Positions 20,780 to 31,357 of a DNA stretch of 64,000 bases are shown here, one piece after another. Position 1 is the stretch's first letter. Each line of letters begins with the position of its first letter. The DNA lies in contig CM041465.1 in NCBI GenBank assembly GCA_023213395.1, positions 138,763,741 to 138,827,740 on the forward strand, in the 5' to 3' direction. The notes under the pieces are model-generated. The model ran no database searches. It saw nothing but the letters and a program-made list of their open reading frames with translations, and had not been told where the DNA came from. Source of the DNA: Cycas panzhihuaensis. Taxonomy: Eukaryota > Cycadophyta. A program made the translations under genes and the position numbers.

Positions 20780-22846
20780 ATTGGTATCAGAGCTGAAAGG
20801 TTTGAGAGCTAAGTTTGCTTAAGCTTTAAGGTTTGCTGTTAGCACTGAAGTCTGCCATAGTGCTGCCATATTTTAGGACTGTCTCTATCCTTCCTCTTCT
20901 TGGAACCTGTCCATACTTGCAGTCCCTATGCCTCTGAATTTGTCCCTGCATTTTTTTGGGAACTTGCTTTTTCTCTGCAAGCAAAATCTCTGTCCTCTGT
21001 CCCATACTTGAGGAAGTCTCTGCACAGGACCTGTTACGGGAGCCTGCTCTGTCCCTGCACTTGAAGCTTTTTGTCCCTGCATTTGTTTGGAAATTTGTCC
21101 TCTGCTAGACCTGCACACGGAGTTACGGAGGACCTGCGTCTGTCCACAAAGCCAGCCTGTCTGCACCTGTTAGCTGAAGCTGCACGGAAGAGAGGAAGAT
21201 TCACGGAGGACGCTGAAGTCTAAGGTGACACTTGCACGTTCTGCAAACCTATCTTGTCCCTGACAAAGGGAATCCTTACACGGACCTGTGCTCAGATAAG
21301 GGTCTGTCAACGAGAGCCCTACATCCGTCTCTGCCCGCATGGGCTCCTATTCACAGAGGTACTGTGCACGAGGTCGAACGGGCCTACACACGGAGGACGC
21401 ACGCCTATCAACGGGAGTCGACCATCCACGGAACCTTCCACGGACAAGCCCGCACAGAAAAACACGCACAACCGCCATTTTTTGGAAGTTTTGAATTGCT
21501 CTCCACCAAGCTTGGAGTCGGACCGTCGCCCTCTTGATTTTGGCTTTTTGGCCTAAATATTGGTTAATATGCATTTTAGCATATCCACAGAATATGTTTT
21601 TCTTAATTGGAGCATTTTTTATTAAGTTTCTTTTTTAAAAGATTCTTTATTGTTAATCTAAGGGGGGGTCTAGTATTTCAAGAGTTTTTCAATTCTCACT
21701 TAAAATTTTTTTTCCTTAGCTTCATTTGGAAAATATCTTAAGAGATATTTTAAGATTTTTATAGTGACTTAAATGCTTTAAAAGGATTTTTAGTGAGATT
21801 TAATCTCATTTTTAAAGCATTTTTTTGGTGCTCATAAAAGTACTTTTTAGTACTTAAGAGGATTAAATTTTTTCTTGGTGGAAAGAGGACTCATCAAATG
21901 ACTCATGCCAAGTCATTCTCCTCTCATTAAAGATTGAAGTTGCATGATTTAAGTGCTTAAAAAGACTCCCTGCGCGGTGTTCTAGTGATGCAAAGTTGCA
22001 AAAAAAGGTTGATTTTAGCCTTCATTTTTTGCTTTTTTAAGCTCTTTTAGCACTCAGTTTAATGCTATTAAAGCATTAAGAGCTTAAGTGAAGTGGTCAA
22101 TAAGCATGTTCATATTGTAAAGGTGACATTTATCACCATTTGAGTTGATTTTTTGGCACCTTGCATGGTGACCCATAGCCTTCAAAATCTCAAAAAGGAG
22201 GTTGAATTTTGTACTTAATAAAATCACTCTTTCTGTTGGATTGTTGAGACTATTTTAAAGTCTCAACAACTTGTTGCTTAGCATTTGCTTGGTGTTTGGA
22301 GTACATTTCGTACACTTTGGCAAGTGGTTCTTTCTCTACATCGGCTTTGGAGTGTTAAAACGAACCCACTTCTGCAATCGTCATCAAGGTTTTGCATCAA
22401 TTTTTTCACTAAGTACTAAAATCTCAAAAGTACTTACATATTGTACTCAAGCATCTTACTTGGATTTCAAAAAGCACTTAAACTTCAATCAAAATGCTCA
22501 TTATTGACATGTACTTGCTTCTTAAGAAGCCTATCATTGTAAGCTAAATCATAGCATCCACATTAAGTACATAATCCAAGTAAATGTACCTTAAAAATTC
22601 ACTTTAAAATTTTCTAAAAGTGAATTTTAAAATCAGGTTGGAGAGGCTCGAAAAAGGTTTAAACCTTACCTCTGCTACACTTAACTTGGACCAACTCAAT
22701 AGCCGAAGTCCTCCACCTCTCATCACTCCACCCAGTTGTTGGATCTTCTTGTAAAATCAAGACCGGTGGTGTTGTTAGAAGGTGGAACTTAAGCGACAAA
22801 GCTTTGAAGTTACCAAGTTATTTGCTAGCTTTTATACAAGTGAAAG
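20780..22846 (+). other. 2-kb untranslated leader of copia D
   Basis: This lies between the primer-binding site and gag. The first part (20,880-21,540) is GC-richer than its surroundings and repeats short words: ACGGA at least seven times and GTCCCTGCA several times. The rest is T-rich with AAGTGCTTAA-like words. Overlapping open frames here (for example 21,232-21,537 and 21,254-21,556) have no recognisable domain. It may hold packaging or translation signals; that is inference. Confidence 0.6.
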
Positions 22847-23721
22847 ATGGCTACTATTAACATGCACAATAAAGTTAACAGGGCAAGGAAATTATCAAGA
22901 ATGGAAAAGAATCACACAAAATCTCTTGATAATGAATGAATTTTGGGGATATGTTTCTGGGAGAATCCCCAATCCTACACTTGTTGATGATGATGAGGTT
23001 GATGTTGATTATGAACGTGTTGCTGCTTGGGAGGCCAAAGACGAGATTGCTTTGGCATTTCTTCATATGATTGTGGATGTGCATGTAGATCAAAATATCT
23101 CTTCTGCTAAATCTTCTAAAGAAGCTTGGGACACTTTGTCCTCATTGTATGAAAGGCGAGATGAAGCTCGCATTCTGATGGTGAAAGCCAAGCGTATTCA
23201 TTAAGTTTGTAAAGCCAATGTCGACATTTCTGTCCTCCATTAAGGAGGTTTGTAATGAACTGAATACTTTAGGTAGTCTTGCAACAAGGGATGAACTCAT
23301 CACTTCCATCACCAAAGCATTGCCAAAGGACTACAACGGCTTCATATCATCTACCACACGAGATGGTTCACTTAAGAAGATGACATTTAATGAACTTGAA
23401 AGCTTATTGCTTCAAGAAGAACAGATTTATGCTAAGGACAATGAAGAACCATCTACACCAGGTGCTTTCACGGCCAAGTCAAAGGCCAATCAGATCTCCA
23501 AACCTGCATTCACAAAGCAGTTTGAAAACATGAACATTGGCTCTTCTAAGTCCAATGTTGTATGTCATTATTGTGGCAAACCTGGCCACATTGCACCTGA
23601 TTGCAGAAAGAAGCAGGCAGATCTACGACAACAACAGCAGCAGCAGCCACAGCCACAAGGTCAGCGACAACAGCAACCAAGGCAACAGTATCAACAGAGA
23701 TTTCAGCAGCCAGATCAGTAG
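22847..23721 (+). pseudogene. Copia D gag, nearly open
   Basis: The likely start is ATG 22,847 (MATINMHN), with a frame slip within the next 30 bases into KLTGQGNYQEWKRITQNLL. The UBN2-type capsid region then reads LAFLHMIVDVHVDQNI and SSKEAWDTLSSLYER. A second slip lies near 23,205. CHYCGKPGHIAPDC (about 23,568) is a single CCHC knuckle. A Gln-rich linker coded by CAG/CAA runs is ended by TAG at 23,719 in place of a CAG codon. Beyond that the same frame stays open into protease. Confidence 0.86.
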
Positions 23722-25818
23722 CAGAATCCCCCTCGACCAAATCGAGGTGCCTATCGAGGAGGTCAAAGAGGAAGGGGGGGTCAAAGAGGTGGCTACCAAC
23801 ACCACTTTAATCAGTTTGCCGATGAAGACACACTTTTTTGTGCATATCACTCATCCAAGGCTGATCAAACTTGGATTGTTGATTCAGGAGCTTCTCAGCA
23901 TATGACAGGGAGTGAAGAACTCCTATGCAATATTAAGGAAGGTAAAGGTCAATCAGTGACTTTTGGAAATAATGAATCTGTTGAGATTTCAGGCATAGGC
24001 ACAATAGCTCCTTTCCACTCTTCAGAAAATCCTTCCTCCACATTTCCCAATAGTGATGCATACTTCATTCCTTCCATGGAGAAGAGTTTGCTATCTGTTA
24101 GCAAGTTGGACAAGCAACTGATGAGCGTGTTATTCAAGAATGGGAAATGTCTCATTCGTGACAAAGATGACCAGATTGTAGCTGTTGCATATGAGGATCA
24201 AGGTCTTTACAAGTTGGATGCCAATAACATTACACTTGTTTCTGCTTATTCTGGTTCCATGGTCATTATATCTTTGTCGAAAATGCAATTATGGCATCAA
24301 CGTCTAGGTCACTTAAGCCTAGATAATTTGAAGCAGATGATGAACAAAAACATGGTATATGGGCTTCCGAAGATATATGGTTCAAAATGTCTTTGTGAAG
24401 CTTGCATAATGGGGACTCAACATCGGTTGCCTTTTCCTAAAGGCAAAGCTTCGCGTACATCTTATCCCTTGCAGTTAATTCACTCAAACTTATGTGGACC
24501 CATGTCCACTCAATCATTTGGAGGAGCATTGTTCTACATATCCTTCACTAATGACTTTTCTCATAAAGTCTGGGTCTACTTCATAAAGCAAAAATCTGAA
24601 GCTTTCTCTAAGTTCAAAGAATTCAAAGCTGAAGTAGAAAATGAATCTGGCTACTCAATTGGAACATTAAGGACAGATAATGGAGGTGAATTCACTTCAA
24701 ATGAATTCAACCAATTTTGCAAGGATAATGGAATTCGGAGACAACTTACAGTTCCTCATACTCCTCAACAAAATGGAGTCTCCGAAAGGATGAATAGAAC
24801 TTTGGCTAATAAAGCCAAAACTATGATGCATGTGAAAGGACTTCCTCGAGCTTACTGGGCAGAAGCATTTCACACAGCTGCCTATGTGGCCAATCGAAGT
24901 CCTACTACAACAGTCACCAACATTACACCTGAGGAGGCATGGACTGGTAAGAAACCAACTATCAGCCATTTGAGGACATTTGGGTGCACTGCATATACGC
25001 ACATACCTGATCAGCAAAGAACAAAGTTGGATAAACATAGTCTCAAATGCATCTTTGTAGGATATGCCATTCATAGCAAGGCCTACAAGTTGTATGATCC
25101 AATTGGAAGAAAAATGCATCTCTCAAGAGATGTAATCTTTGTTGAAGATGATCAGAAAGAGTTGGATGTGGCATCAATCCAACCCCCCATTGATAAAGGC
25201 AAAAAGATTGTTGAGGACTTCCCTCCCTCTCAATCTTCTACACCATGTACTTCATCTGCACCTGCTGGACCGTCTATGTCATCATCTTCTGCTCCACTTA
25301 AACCTTCCACATCATCTTCTGTTGATCAATCACTTAAACTAGAAGACATTGAGGTTCATGCTACTTCATTTCAAAAGTTACCTAAATGGTATACTCAAAC
25401 AGTGCAGGACGGTCATATTATTGAAGGGAAACGTCCATCAAAATATAGGCAGCAAACAAATTTTGCACTTCTGGCTGAAGTGCTTTCTATTGACGAGCCT
25501 TCTACTTTTGAGGAGGCTTCAAAAAATGACAATTGGAAAGCTGCCATGGATGAGGAGATCCATTCTATTCACAAGAATGGCACATGGGATTTGGTCAAAT
25601 TGCCTCCACATAAACAGGCAATCAGTTGTAAATGGGTCTATAAAACCAAATTTCATTCTGATGGTACACTTAAGCGTCAGAAGGCACGCCTTGTGGAAAA
25701 GGGATTCAAACAAAAGGAAAACATTGATTATGAGGAAACCTTTGCACCAGTGGCAAACATGAACACCATCAAACTGCTTATGGCCTTAGCAGCACAATGC
25801 AAATGGCCAGTTTATTAG
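23722..25818 (+). pseudogene. Copia D protease, integrase and reverse transcriptase N-terminus
   Basis: One open frame runs about 700 codons. It has WIVDSGASQHMTG (protease DSG, 23,871), LWHQRLGHLSLDNLKQMM with CEACIMGTQHRLPF (HHCC), then the integrase core. The first catalytic motif is HSNLCGPM (Asp to Asn), followed by RTDNGGEFTSNEF and NGVSERMNR (Asp and Glu intact). TPEEAWTGKKPTISHLRTFG follows, a Ser/Pro linker, and RT start CKWVYKTKFHSDG. The frame ends at TAG 25,816, just before MDVKSAFLNGDL, a CAG to TAG change. Confidence 0.9.
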
Positions 25819-26190
25819 ATGGATGTGAAGAGCGCCTTTCTTAATGGCGATCTTCAAGAGGAAGTATACTTGGAGCAACCTCCTGGTTACAAAGAACAAG
25901 GCAAGGAGCATCTAGTGTGTTGCCTAAAAAAGGCTTTGTATGGCTTGAAACAAGCTCTTAGGGCATGGTATGCAAAAAACGATGACTACTTCTTGAGACA
26001 TGGGTTTCATCGATCTACCTCAGATCCTAATTTGTACATCAAACATGAACAAAACCATGTCATTTATATTGCCTTGTATGTAGATGACTTAGTGATCACT
26101 AGTGATGACACTAAGCTCATAAAGATTCTCCAGGATGATTTGAAGAGAAGCTTCGAGATGGTGATCTTGGACTTCTCCATTATTTTTTAA
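25819..26190 (+). pseudogene. Copia D reverse transcriptase palm
   Basis: MDVKSAFLNGDLQEEVYLE, ALYGLKQALRAWYAK and ALYVDDLVITSDD (YVDD intact). The reading frame is lost at about 26,159, where one base is missing in the FEMxDLGLLHYFLG motif. It is in frame with the upstream part across the single TAG. Confidence 0.9.
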
Positions 26191-26960
26191 GCTTTGAGGT
26201 ATGGCAGCAGCCAGGCTATATCTTCATCTCCCAAGCAAAATATTCTTGGGACATCTTGCAGAGGTTCAGGATGCATGACGCAAGGCAGCGCCTACACCCA
26301 TGGAGAGCGGAACCAAGCTTACTCTTAATGAGGAAGGCGAACGTGAATCCACTCTTTTCCGGCAGTTGAATGGTAGTCTCATATATCTCACCAACACTCG
26401 TCCAGACATTTCATTTGCAGTTGGGATTTGCTCTCATTTCATGTCTCAACCCAATCAGAAGCATTGGAAGGCAGCAAAATGCATACTCAAGTACATCAAA
26501 GGTACATTACAGCTTGGCCTTGAGTATGCACATAATGAGAACTTCACTTTGGAAGGGTTCTCCGATTCTGATTGGGCAGGATGCCAGGATAGCAGGAGAT
26601 CAACCTCAGGTTACTGTTTTACCCTTAGTTCAGCAGTTGTTTCATGGAGTTGCAAGAAGCAACCAAATGTTACCTTGTCCTCCACTGAAGCAGAGTACAA
26701 AGTTGCAATCGGTAGCGACTTCGAGGCTATCGCTATAATGATTCTTGGCGAGCTTAAACTTGAGCAGGAGCAACCTACCAGTATTCATCGCGACAACCAG
26801 AGTGTGCTCAAGCTAACTAAGAATCCCGTTTTTCATGCACGGACCAAGCATATTGAAGTTCACCATCATTTCATCGTAGAGCATGTACGGTGGTGAGATC
26901 AATCTTCAACATTGACCAAGCGAGCGGCGGACATCGACATCTTTACCAAGCCACTTGGTA
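26191..26960 (+). pseudogene. Copia D connection and RNase H
   Basis: After the frameshift, WQQPGYIFISQAKYSWDIL is followed by SLIYLTNTRPDISFAVGI, GFSDSDWAGCQDSRRSTSG, LSSTEAEYKVA, HRDNQSVLKLTKNP and HARTKHIEVHHHFI. All four acidic positions expected in RNase H are present. The frame ends at 26,896. A short conserved tail, IDIFTKPLGREI, follows in another frame. Confidence 0.88.
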
Positions 26961-27024
26961 GAGAAATTTGTAAACTTTAGAGATGGTCTAGGGTCCGACT
27001 TAACATTGTAAAGCGATGAAGGGG

Positions 27025-27573
27025 TGTTAAACCTTATATTTTACCTTATGTTTATATGTTAAGCTTTCTGTACTTTATGTTAATGTATTATGTGCACTTT
27101 AATGTTTTATATGCACTTTTGTACTTTAAGGGTGACTTTATCACTTAAGTGATAAACTACACACCCACTTTATGTCTAGTGACATAACGTTGTCACTTAT
27201 GTCACTTGAGGGTCAAATGACCCCCTTGCACTTTTGCTCACAAGAGCTTCCAATGGACACTTGTCCTACATGCAAGCATGCATTGCATGATTGACACTTG
27301 TCAATCATGCAATAGCCTCTCATCTCCCTCTATTTAATGAGGCCTTTCTTCATTGTTGTTCATTCAAAAGTTGGAGCTCATTGTTATTCTGTCAGTTTGC
27401 TAATCAAGCTGAACATTCTTTGGTGGTTGGACTAATTCCAACACCCCATACTCGATATCATTATCTTGCTCCTCTTTCTCCTTGTGTTCTTTGTGTTTAT
27501 GCTTAATGCATTTATTGCTTTTATGCTTTGTTAATGATCTTGGACCTATGTGACCATTAGGCCCATTCTAACA
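27025..27573 (+). repeat. 3' LTR of copia D
   Basis: 549 bp, TGTTAAACC to CATTCTAACA, preceded by the purine-rich GATGAAGGGG. It lacks one copy of the CCTTTGG repeat present in the 5' LTR. It keeps the palindrome core (27,137-27,156) and the 14-bp-arm palindrome (27,283-27,312). Confidence 0.92.
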
Positions 27574-28345
27574 GTAGTTGACTTCATTCACAAGGTTACC
27601 ACTATCCGGAATGAACTTCTGAGTACTGGAGAAGTAATTTCAAAAAAAGAAATTGTTGACGTGGTAGCGGAAAAGATTCCCAAAGCCTTTGATGTGACCA
27701 TTAATACCATTACCAATACCGACATAATTGAAGAAATGTCACTTGTTGATCTGACTGGCATGTTGATGAGATAGGAACAAAGGAACAGAAGATACGAAGA
27801 TGGAATAGAAGATGCCTTTGCAACAAGACCAAACATAGGAGGCTCAAGAGGAAGAGGGCGCTTCAAAGGTAAAGGACACACATCAGAGTTCATAACTCCT
27901 TCACGTGGTAGATGGTCAGAAACCAAGATCGTGGTCGCATGTACACTCCAAGAGATGCTCGGGTCTGCTTCCACTACGGCAAACATGGTAATTTTTCAAG
28001 TCAATGTCAGATGTTTGATATCTGCTATCACCGCGGACAATCAGGGCACTATTTGTATCAATGTCATGAAAGAAGAGATGAGATTCAGAGAGGGAAAAGA
28101 CCTGTCGGCAACTACAACAAGGAACAATTAGAGGAAGAAGAAGAAACAACTCTCATTGCTATTCTATTAGCTAGTCTTCATGACTTTGACGTATGGTTCA
28201 TCGACTCAGGGACGTCAAGGCACATGACAAACAGAAAAGATTGGTTCGAGTCAATCAAAAGTTATTCATCAAAGCCAGTCGAGCTTGGAGATAAGCACCC
28301 TTTAAGCATTGAAGGAGTATGAACTATTTCCATAAATCTGCAAGG
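27574..28345 (+). pseudogene. Copia E gag C-terminus and protease
   Basis: Gag resumes with VVDFIHKVTTIRNELLSTG and IPKAFDVTINTITNTD. The double zinc knuckle at 27,960-28,075 reads CFHYGKHGNFSSQC, then CYHRGQSGHYLYQC; one Cys in each is changed. Protease WFIDSGTSRHMTNRKDW at about 28,195 has the DSG triad. Stops at 27,772 (TAG) and 28,320 (TGA). Confidence 0.8.
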
Positions 28346-28349
28346 TTCT

Positions 28350-29480
28350 GTGAGAAAAGTCGATAATGTACTCTTTGTACCTGAACTCAAGATGAATCTC
28401 CTATCAGTATCTCAACTAAGCAACAAGGGTTTGAGAACCATTTTTGATGAAAAGGGAATGTGCTATGTGTTAGATATGAAAAATGGAGGTGTTGTCATTG
28501 CGAAGGGAGTGAAGTACAATGATTTGTATAAATTGTTGTCCCTTCCTATTGATCCCAACATAGATGTAAAAGCATTCTCTACTATAAATTTCAATAATAA
28601 TAAAATGTGGCATTTGAAGTATGGACACCTTCCCTTAGATAAATTAGAAATGATGATGAAAAATAATGTAGTAAATGGTCTTCCTTCCATCTCATCGGAG
28701 AACTTTGTTTGCAAAGGTTGTCAATGTGGAAAACAACATCGTTTTCCCTTTAAAACTAATAAATAGAGTGCTCAAGAGAAACTAGAGTCAATACACACAA
28801 ACTTGTGTGGTCCTCTAACACCTCTGTCTGTAAATGGTTCTTAACCTTCATTGATGATTCCACCAGAAACGTGTGGGTGTATTTCATTCATAATAAGTCA
28901 GATGTGTTTGATACATTTAAGGAATTTAAAGTAGAAGTAGAGTTAGAATCAAGATGTAAAATTAAATGCATCAGGTCAGACAATGGAGGGGAATATATCT
29001 CAAAGGAATTCCTCGACTTTTGTAAAGCCAAGGGCATTCGGAGACAGTTCACAACTCCTCATACACCTTAGTCAAATGGTGTAGCTGAACGAAAGAATAG
29101 AACCATAATGGAAATGGCTTGAAGTATGATCCATGAAAAACAAGTTCCGAGGACCCTCTTTAAGAGGCGATGCATCTGACTTGTTACCTAATGAATCGAA
29201 GTCCAACAACAGCACTGCAGTAGATAACACTAGAAGAAGCTTGGACTAGAAGGAAGCTTGACATAAGTAATCTATGAATCTTTGGTAGTCAAACTTTTGT
29301 ACATATTCCAGATAAATCTAGAACAAAACTAGATTCAAAATGCATAGAATGTGTTATGGTAGGGTACAGTAAAAACTCAAAAGGGTACAAATGCATAGAT
29401 CCCAAGACAAATAAAATCTATGTAAGTAGGGATGTAGTCTTCAATGAAGATTTTCCATCCGAGGTCAAATCTCCAATACA
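28350..29480 (+). pseudogene. Copia E pre-integrase and integrase, broken
   Basis: VDNVLFVPELKMNLLSVSQL and MWHLKYGHLPLDKLEMMM with CKGCQCGKQHRFPF (HHCC). A TAG at 28,764 is followed by the core: IHTNLCGPLTP (first Asp to Asn), RSDNGGEYISKEF (Asp) and NGVAERKNR (Glu), with a stop, TAG 29,069-29,071, in the TPQSNG motif. More stops lie at 29,120-29,280. The end, CVMVGYSKNSKGYKC, lies at 29,350-29,400. Confidence 0.83.
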
Positions 29481-30720
29481 AATAATTGAAGGAGTGCCCA
29501 GAATCGAACCTCAAGACGAACTGTTTGTTGAAGAATCAGGGATGACAACAGAACCAAAACTGGAAGAATCAAAATCTGTTTCTCATATTGAAGAAGAACC
29601 TACATCAGAAGAGTCAGCTTTAGAAGCACCATAGAAAATGGTACCAAAATGGTACATCAAAACCATACAAGAAGGGAAAGGATATATGTTCACACATAAG
29701 GCCAGAAGTCAACAGCATCAAGCCCTCCTTAGCAAATTACAGCCACAGTCTTTTGAAGAAACGAAAGAGCATGCAAAGTGGAGAACAGCCATGGATGTAG
29801 AGATGAATGCCATAGGCAAGAATCAAACATGGGACCTGGTAGAATTACATCCCAACAAGCCAGTGGTCAATTGCAAATGGGTGTACAAAGTAAAAGAGGG
29901 TGTAGATGGAAAAATAGAAAAATTCAAAGCAAGACTTGTGGTAAAAGGGTACACCCAGACTGTTGGAATTGACTTCAATGAGACCTTTTCACCTATAGCT
30001 AAAATGAATACATTTTGAATGGTGATAGCACTAACAACTCAAAAGAACTGGAAGCTCTACCAGTGGGATGTCAAAAGTTCCTTTCTGCACGGATAACTGG
30101 AGGAAGAAGTTTACATGCACCAACCCAAAGGCTATGTCCAGCCAGGACAAGAACACCTGGTATGTAAACCCAAAAAGGCAATATGGTTTAAAACAGGCCC
30201 CCAAAGCATGGTACGCTAGACTACACTAGCATCTATCCCAAAATGGTTTCCAAAGGAGCAATTCTGATTCAAGTCTTTACATAAAAAGAAATAATGGAAC
30301 AATTTCAATTATAGTAGTCTATGTGGATGATACGATACTCACTGGAGATGACACCAAATCTATCTCAAACATAAAAAGTCAGTTAAAAGAGGATATTGAA
30401 ATGACTAACTTGGGTCCTTTGAACTACTATCTAGGAATAGAAATTGAGCAAAATGAAAAGCATAATGCACTCTCACAAGACAAGTATATCAGGGATTTGT
30501 TAACTAAGTACCAAATGGAGAACTGTAACAAGTGTGCAACCCCTATGGAAGTACGTTGCAATCTAGTGCCAAAAGAAAGGGAGCCTTCAGTTGATTGCAC
30601 ACTTGATAGACAATTGATCGGAAGTCTTATTTACCTCACTGCCACAAGACCTGACATCTCACATTCAGTAGGTCTAGTTTCTAAATACATGCAGGATTCC
30701 AAGCTAAAACATTGAAAAGT
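29481..30720 (+). pseudogene. Copia E reverse transcriptase, broken
   Basis: An acidic linker with EEPTSEESALEAP is followed by VPKWYIKTIQEGKGY, LHPNKPVVNCKWVYKVK and GYTQTVGIDFNETFSP. Then, with frame slips at 30,000-30,320, QWDVKSSF-like sequence, VVYVDDTILTGDDTKSI, LGPLNYYLGIEIEQ and SLIYLTATRPDISHSVGL. The YVDD box is intact. Confidence 0.84.
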
Positions 30721-31154
30721 TGCAAAAAGAATACTCAAATACCTGAGAGGGACAACAAATCTAAAATTGGTATACAGCAAAGAAAAGTCAACACAACTGA
30801 TTAGATACTGCGATTCTAACTAGGCAGGTGATAAGGATACCAAAAGATCCACCAATGGATATTGTTTCTTCCGTGGATCAGCTGCCATTTCATGGTGAAA
30901 TAAGAAACAACCCACTGTTGCACTTTCTTCAACCGAAGCAAAATACAAATTAGCGATCAGCGCAACTTGTGAAGCTTTCTGGCTACGACAACTACTAAGA
31001 GACATGAACCAAATACAACAAGAAGAAACAATGCTGCTCTGTGATAATCAAAGTGCAATTAAGCTGACCAAAAACCATGTCCTGCATGCATGAACAAAGC
31101 ACATAGAAGTGCATCATCACTTCATCCAAGAAAAGGTGCAAAATAAAGAAAGGG
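30721..31154 (+). pseudogene. Copia E RNase H, truncated
   Basis: It reads CDSN-stop-AGDKDTKRSTNGYCF, LSSTEAKYKLAISATCE, CDNQSAIKLTKNHV and TKHIEVHHHFIQEKVQNKE, then goes straight into AAGAAAGGGTGTTAG. The usual terminal 30-40 residues (ADILTKPL...) are missing, so the end of pol and part of the purine tract were deleted. Confidence 0.78.
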
Positions 31155-31357
31155 TGTTAGAATATAATGTTTTATCAGAGGAACATTAGAGAAAGGGAGC
31201 AATGTGTTTAAAACCCTCATTATATCTAATTCATATGTTTATTGTTAGAACCGTGGAACGGTTACAAAGTCTGTTGTATATAAAGGAGATTTCCCTCCAT
31301 CAATAATCAATTGAGTGATTCCATTCTTCCTCACTATTGAGGGTCTGATTTTCTACA
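31155..31357 (+). repeat. 3' LTR of copia E
   Basis: 203 bp, TGTTAGAATA to TTTTCTACA, with a TATATAAAGG box near 31,277. No matching 5' LTR is found in the window. Confidence 0.78.

Larger units (their letters stand above)
20225..27573 (+). mobile_element. Copia element D (complete, youngest in the window)
   Basis: A 7.35-kb copia with 555- and 549-bp LTRs differing at about 17 bases plus a 7-bp and a 1-bp gap, and target copies gtagc/gtagt. It belongs to a family unlike A, C, E, J and N: longer LTR, 2-kb leader, single zinc knuckle, Gln-rich linker. Gag-pol needs only a few repairs: frameshifts near 22,870, 23,205 and 26,160 and TAG at 23,719 and 25,816. A solo LTR at 52,623-53,145 and gag remnant O look related. 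Confidence 0.92.
19641..31357 (+). mobile_element. Copia element E, lacking its 5' LTR, split by copia D
   Basis: The leader starts abruptly at 19,641; gag begins at 19,859. D interrupts gag at 20,224/27,574 with target copies gtagc and gtagt. Pol continues to 31,154 and the 3' LTR is 31,155-31,357. Without D the remaining element is about 4.4 kb. It belongs to the same broad group as A, C, J and N (same gag type, double knuckle, same purine tract). Confidence 0.83.

Noticed and set aside
20782-20793. tRNA-like sequences at LTR borders
   Set aside because: They are 12-base primer-binding sites complementary to initiator Met-tRNA, not tRNA genes. I saw no full tRNA cloverleaf in the window.
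21232-21556. Two overlapping roughly 100-codon open frames in the copia D leader
   Set aside because: Both lie between primer-binding site and gag, overlap each other in different frames, and show no domain. They follow from the GC-rich, stop-poor composition.
23537-23905. Alternative-frame and antisense open frames over the D gag linker
   Set aside because: They are shadows of the CAG-rich Gln linker and the Gly/Arg region of the true gag-pol frame.
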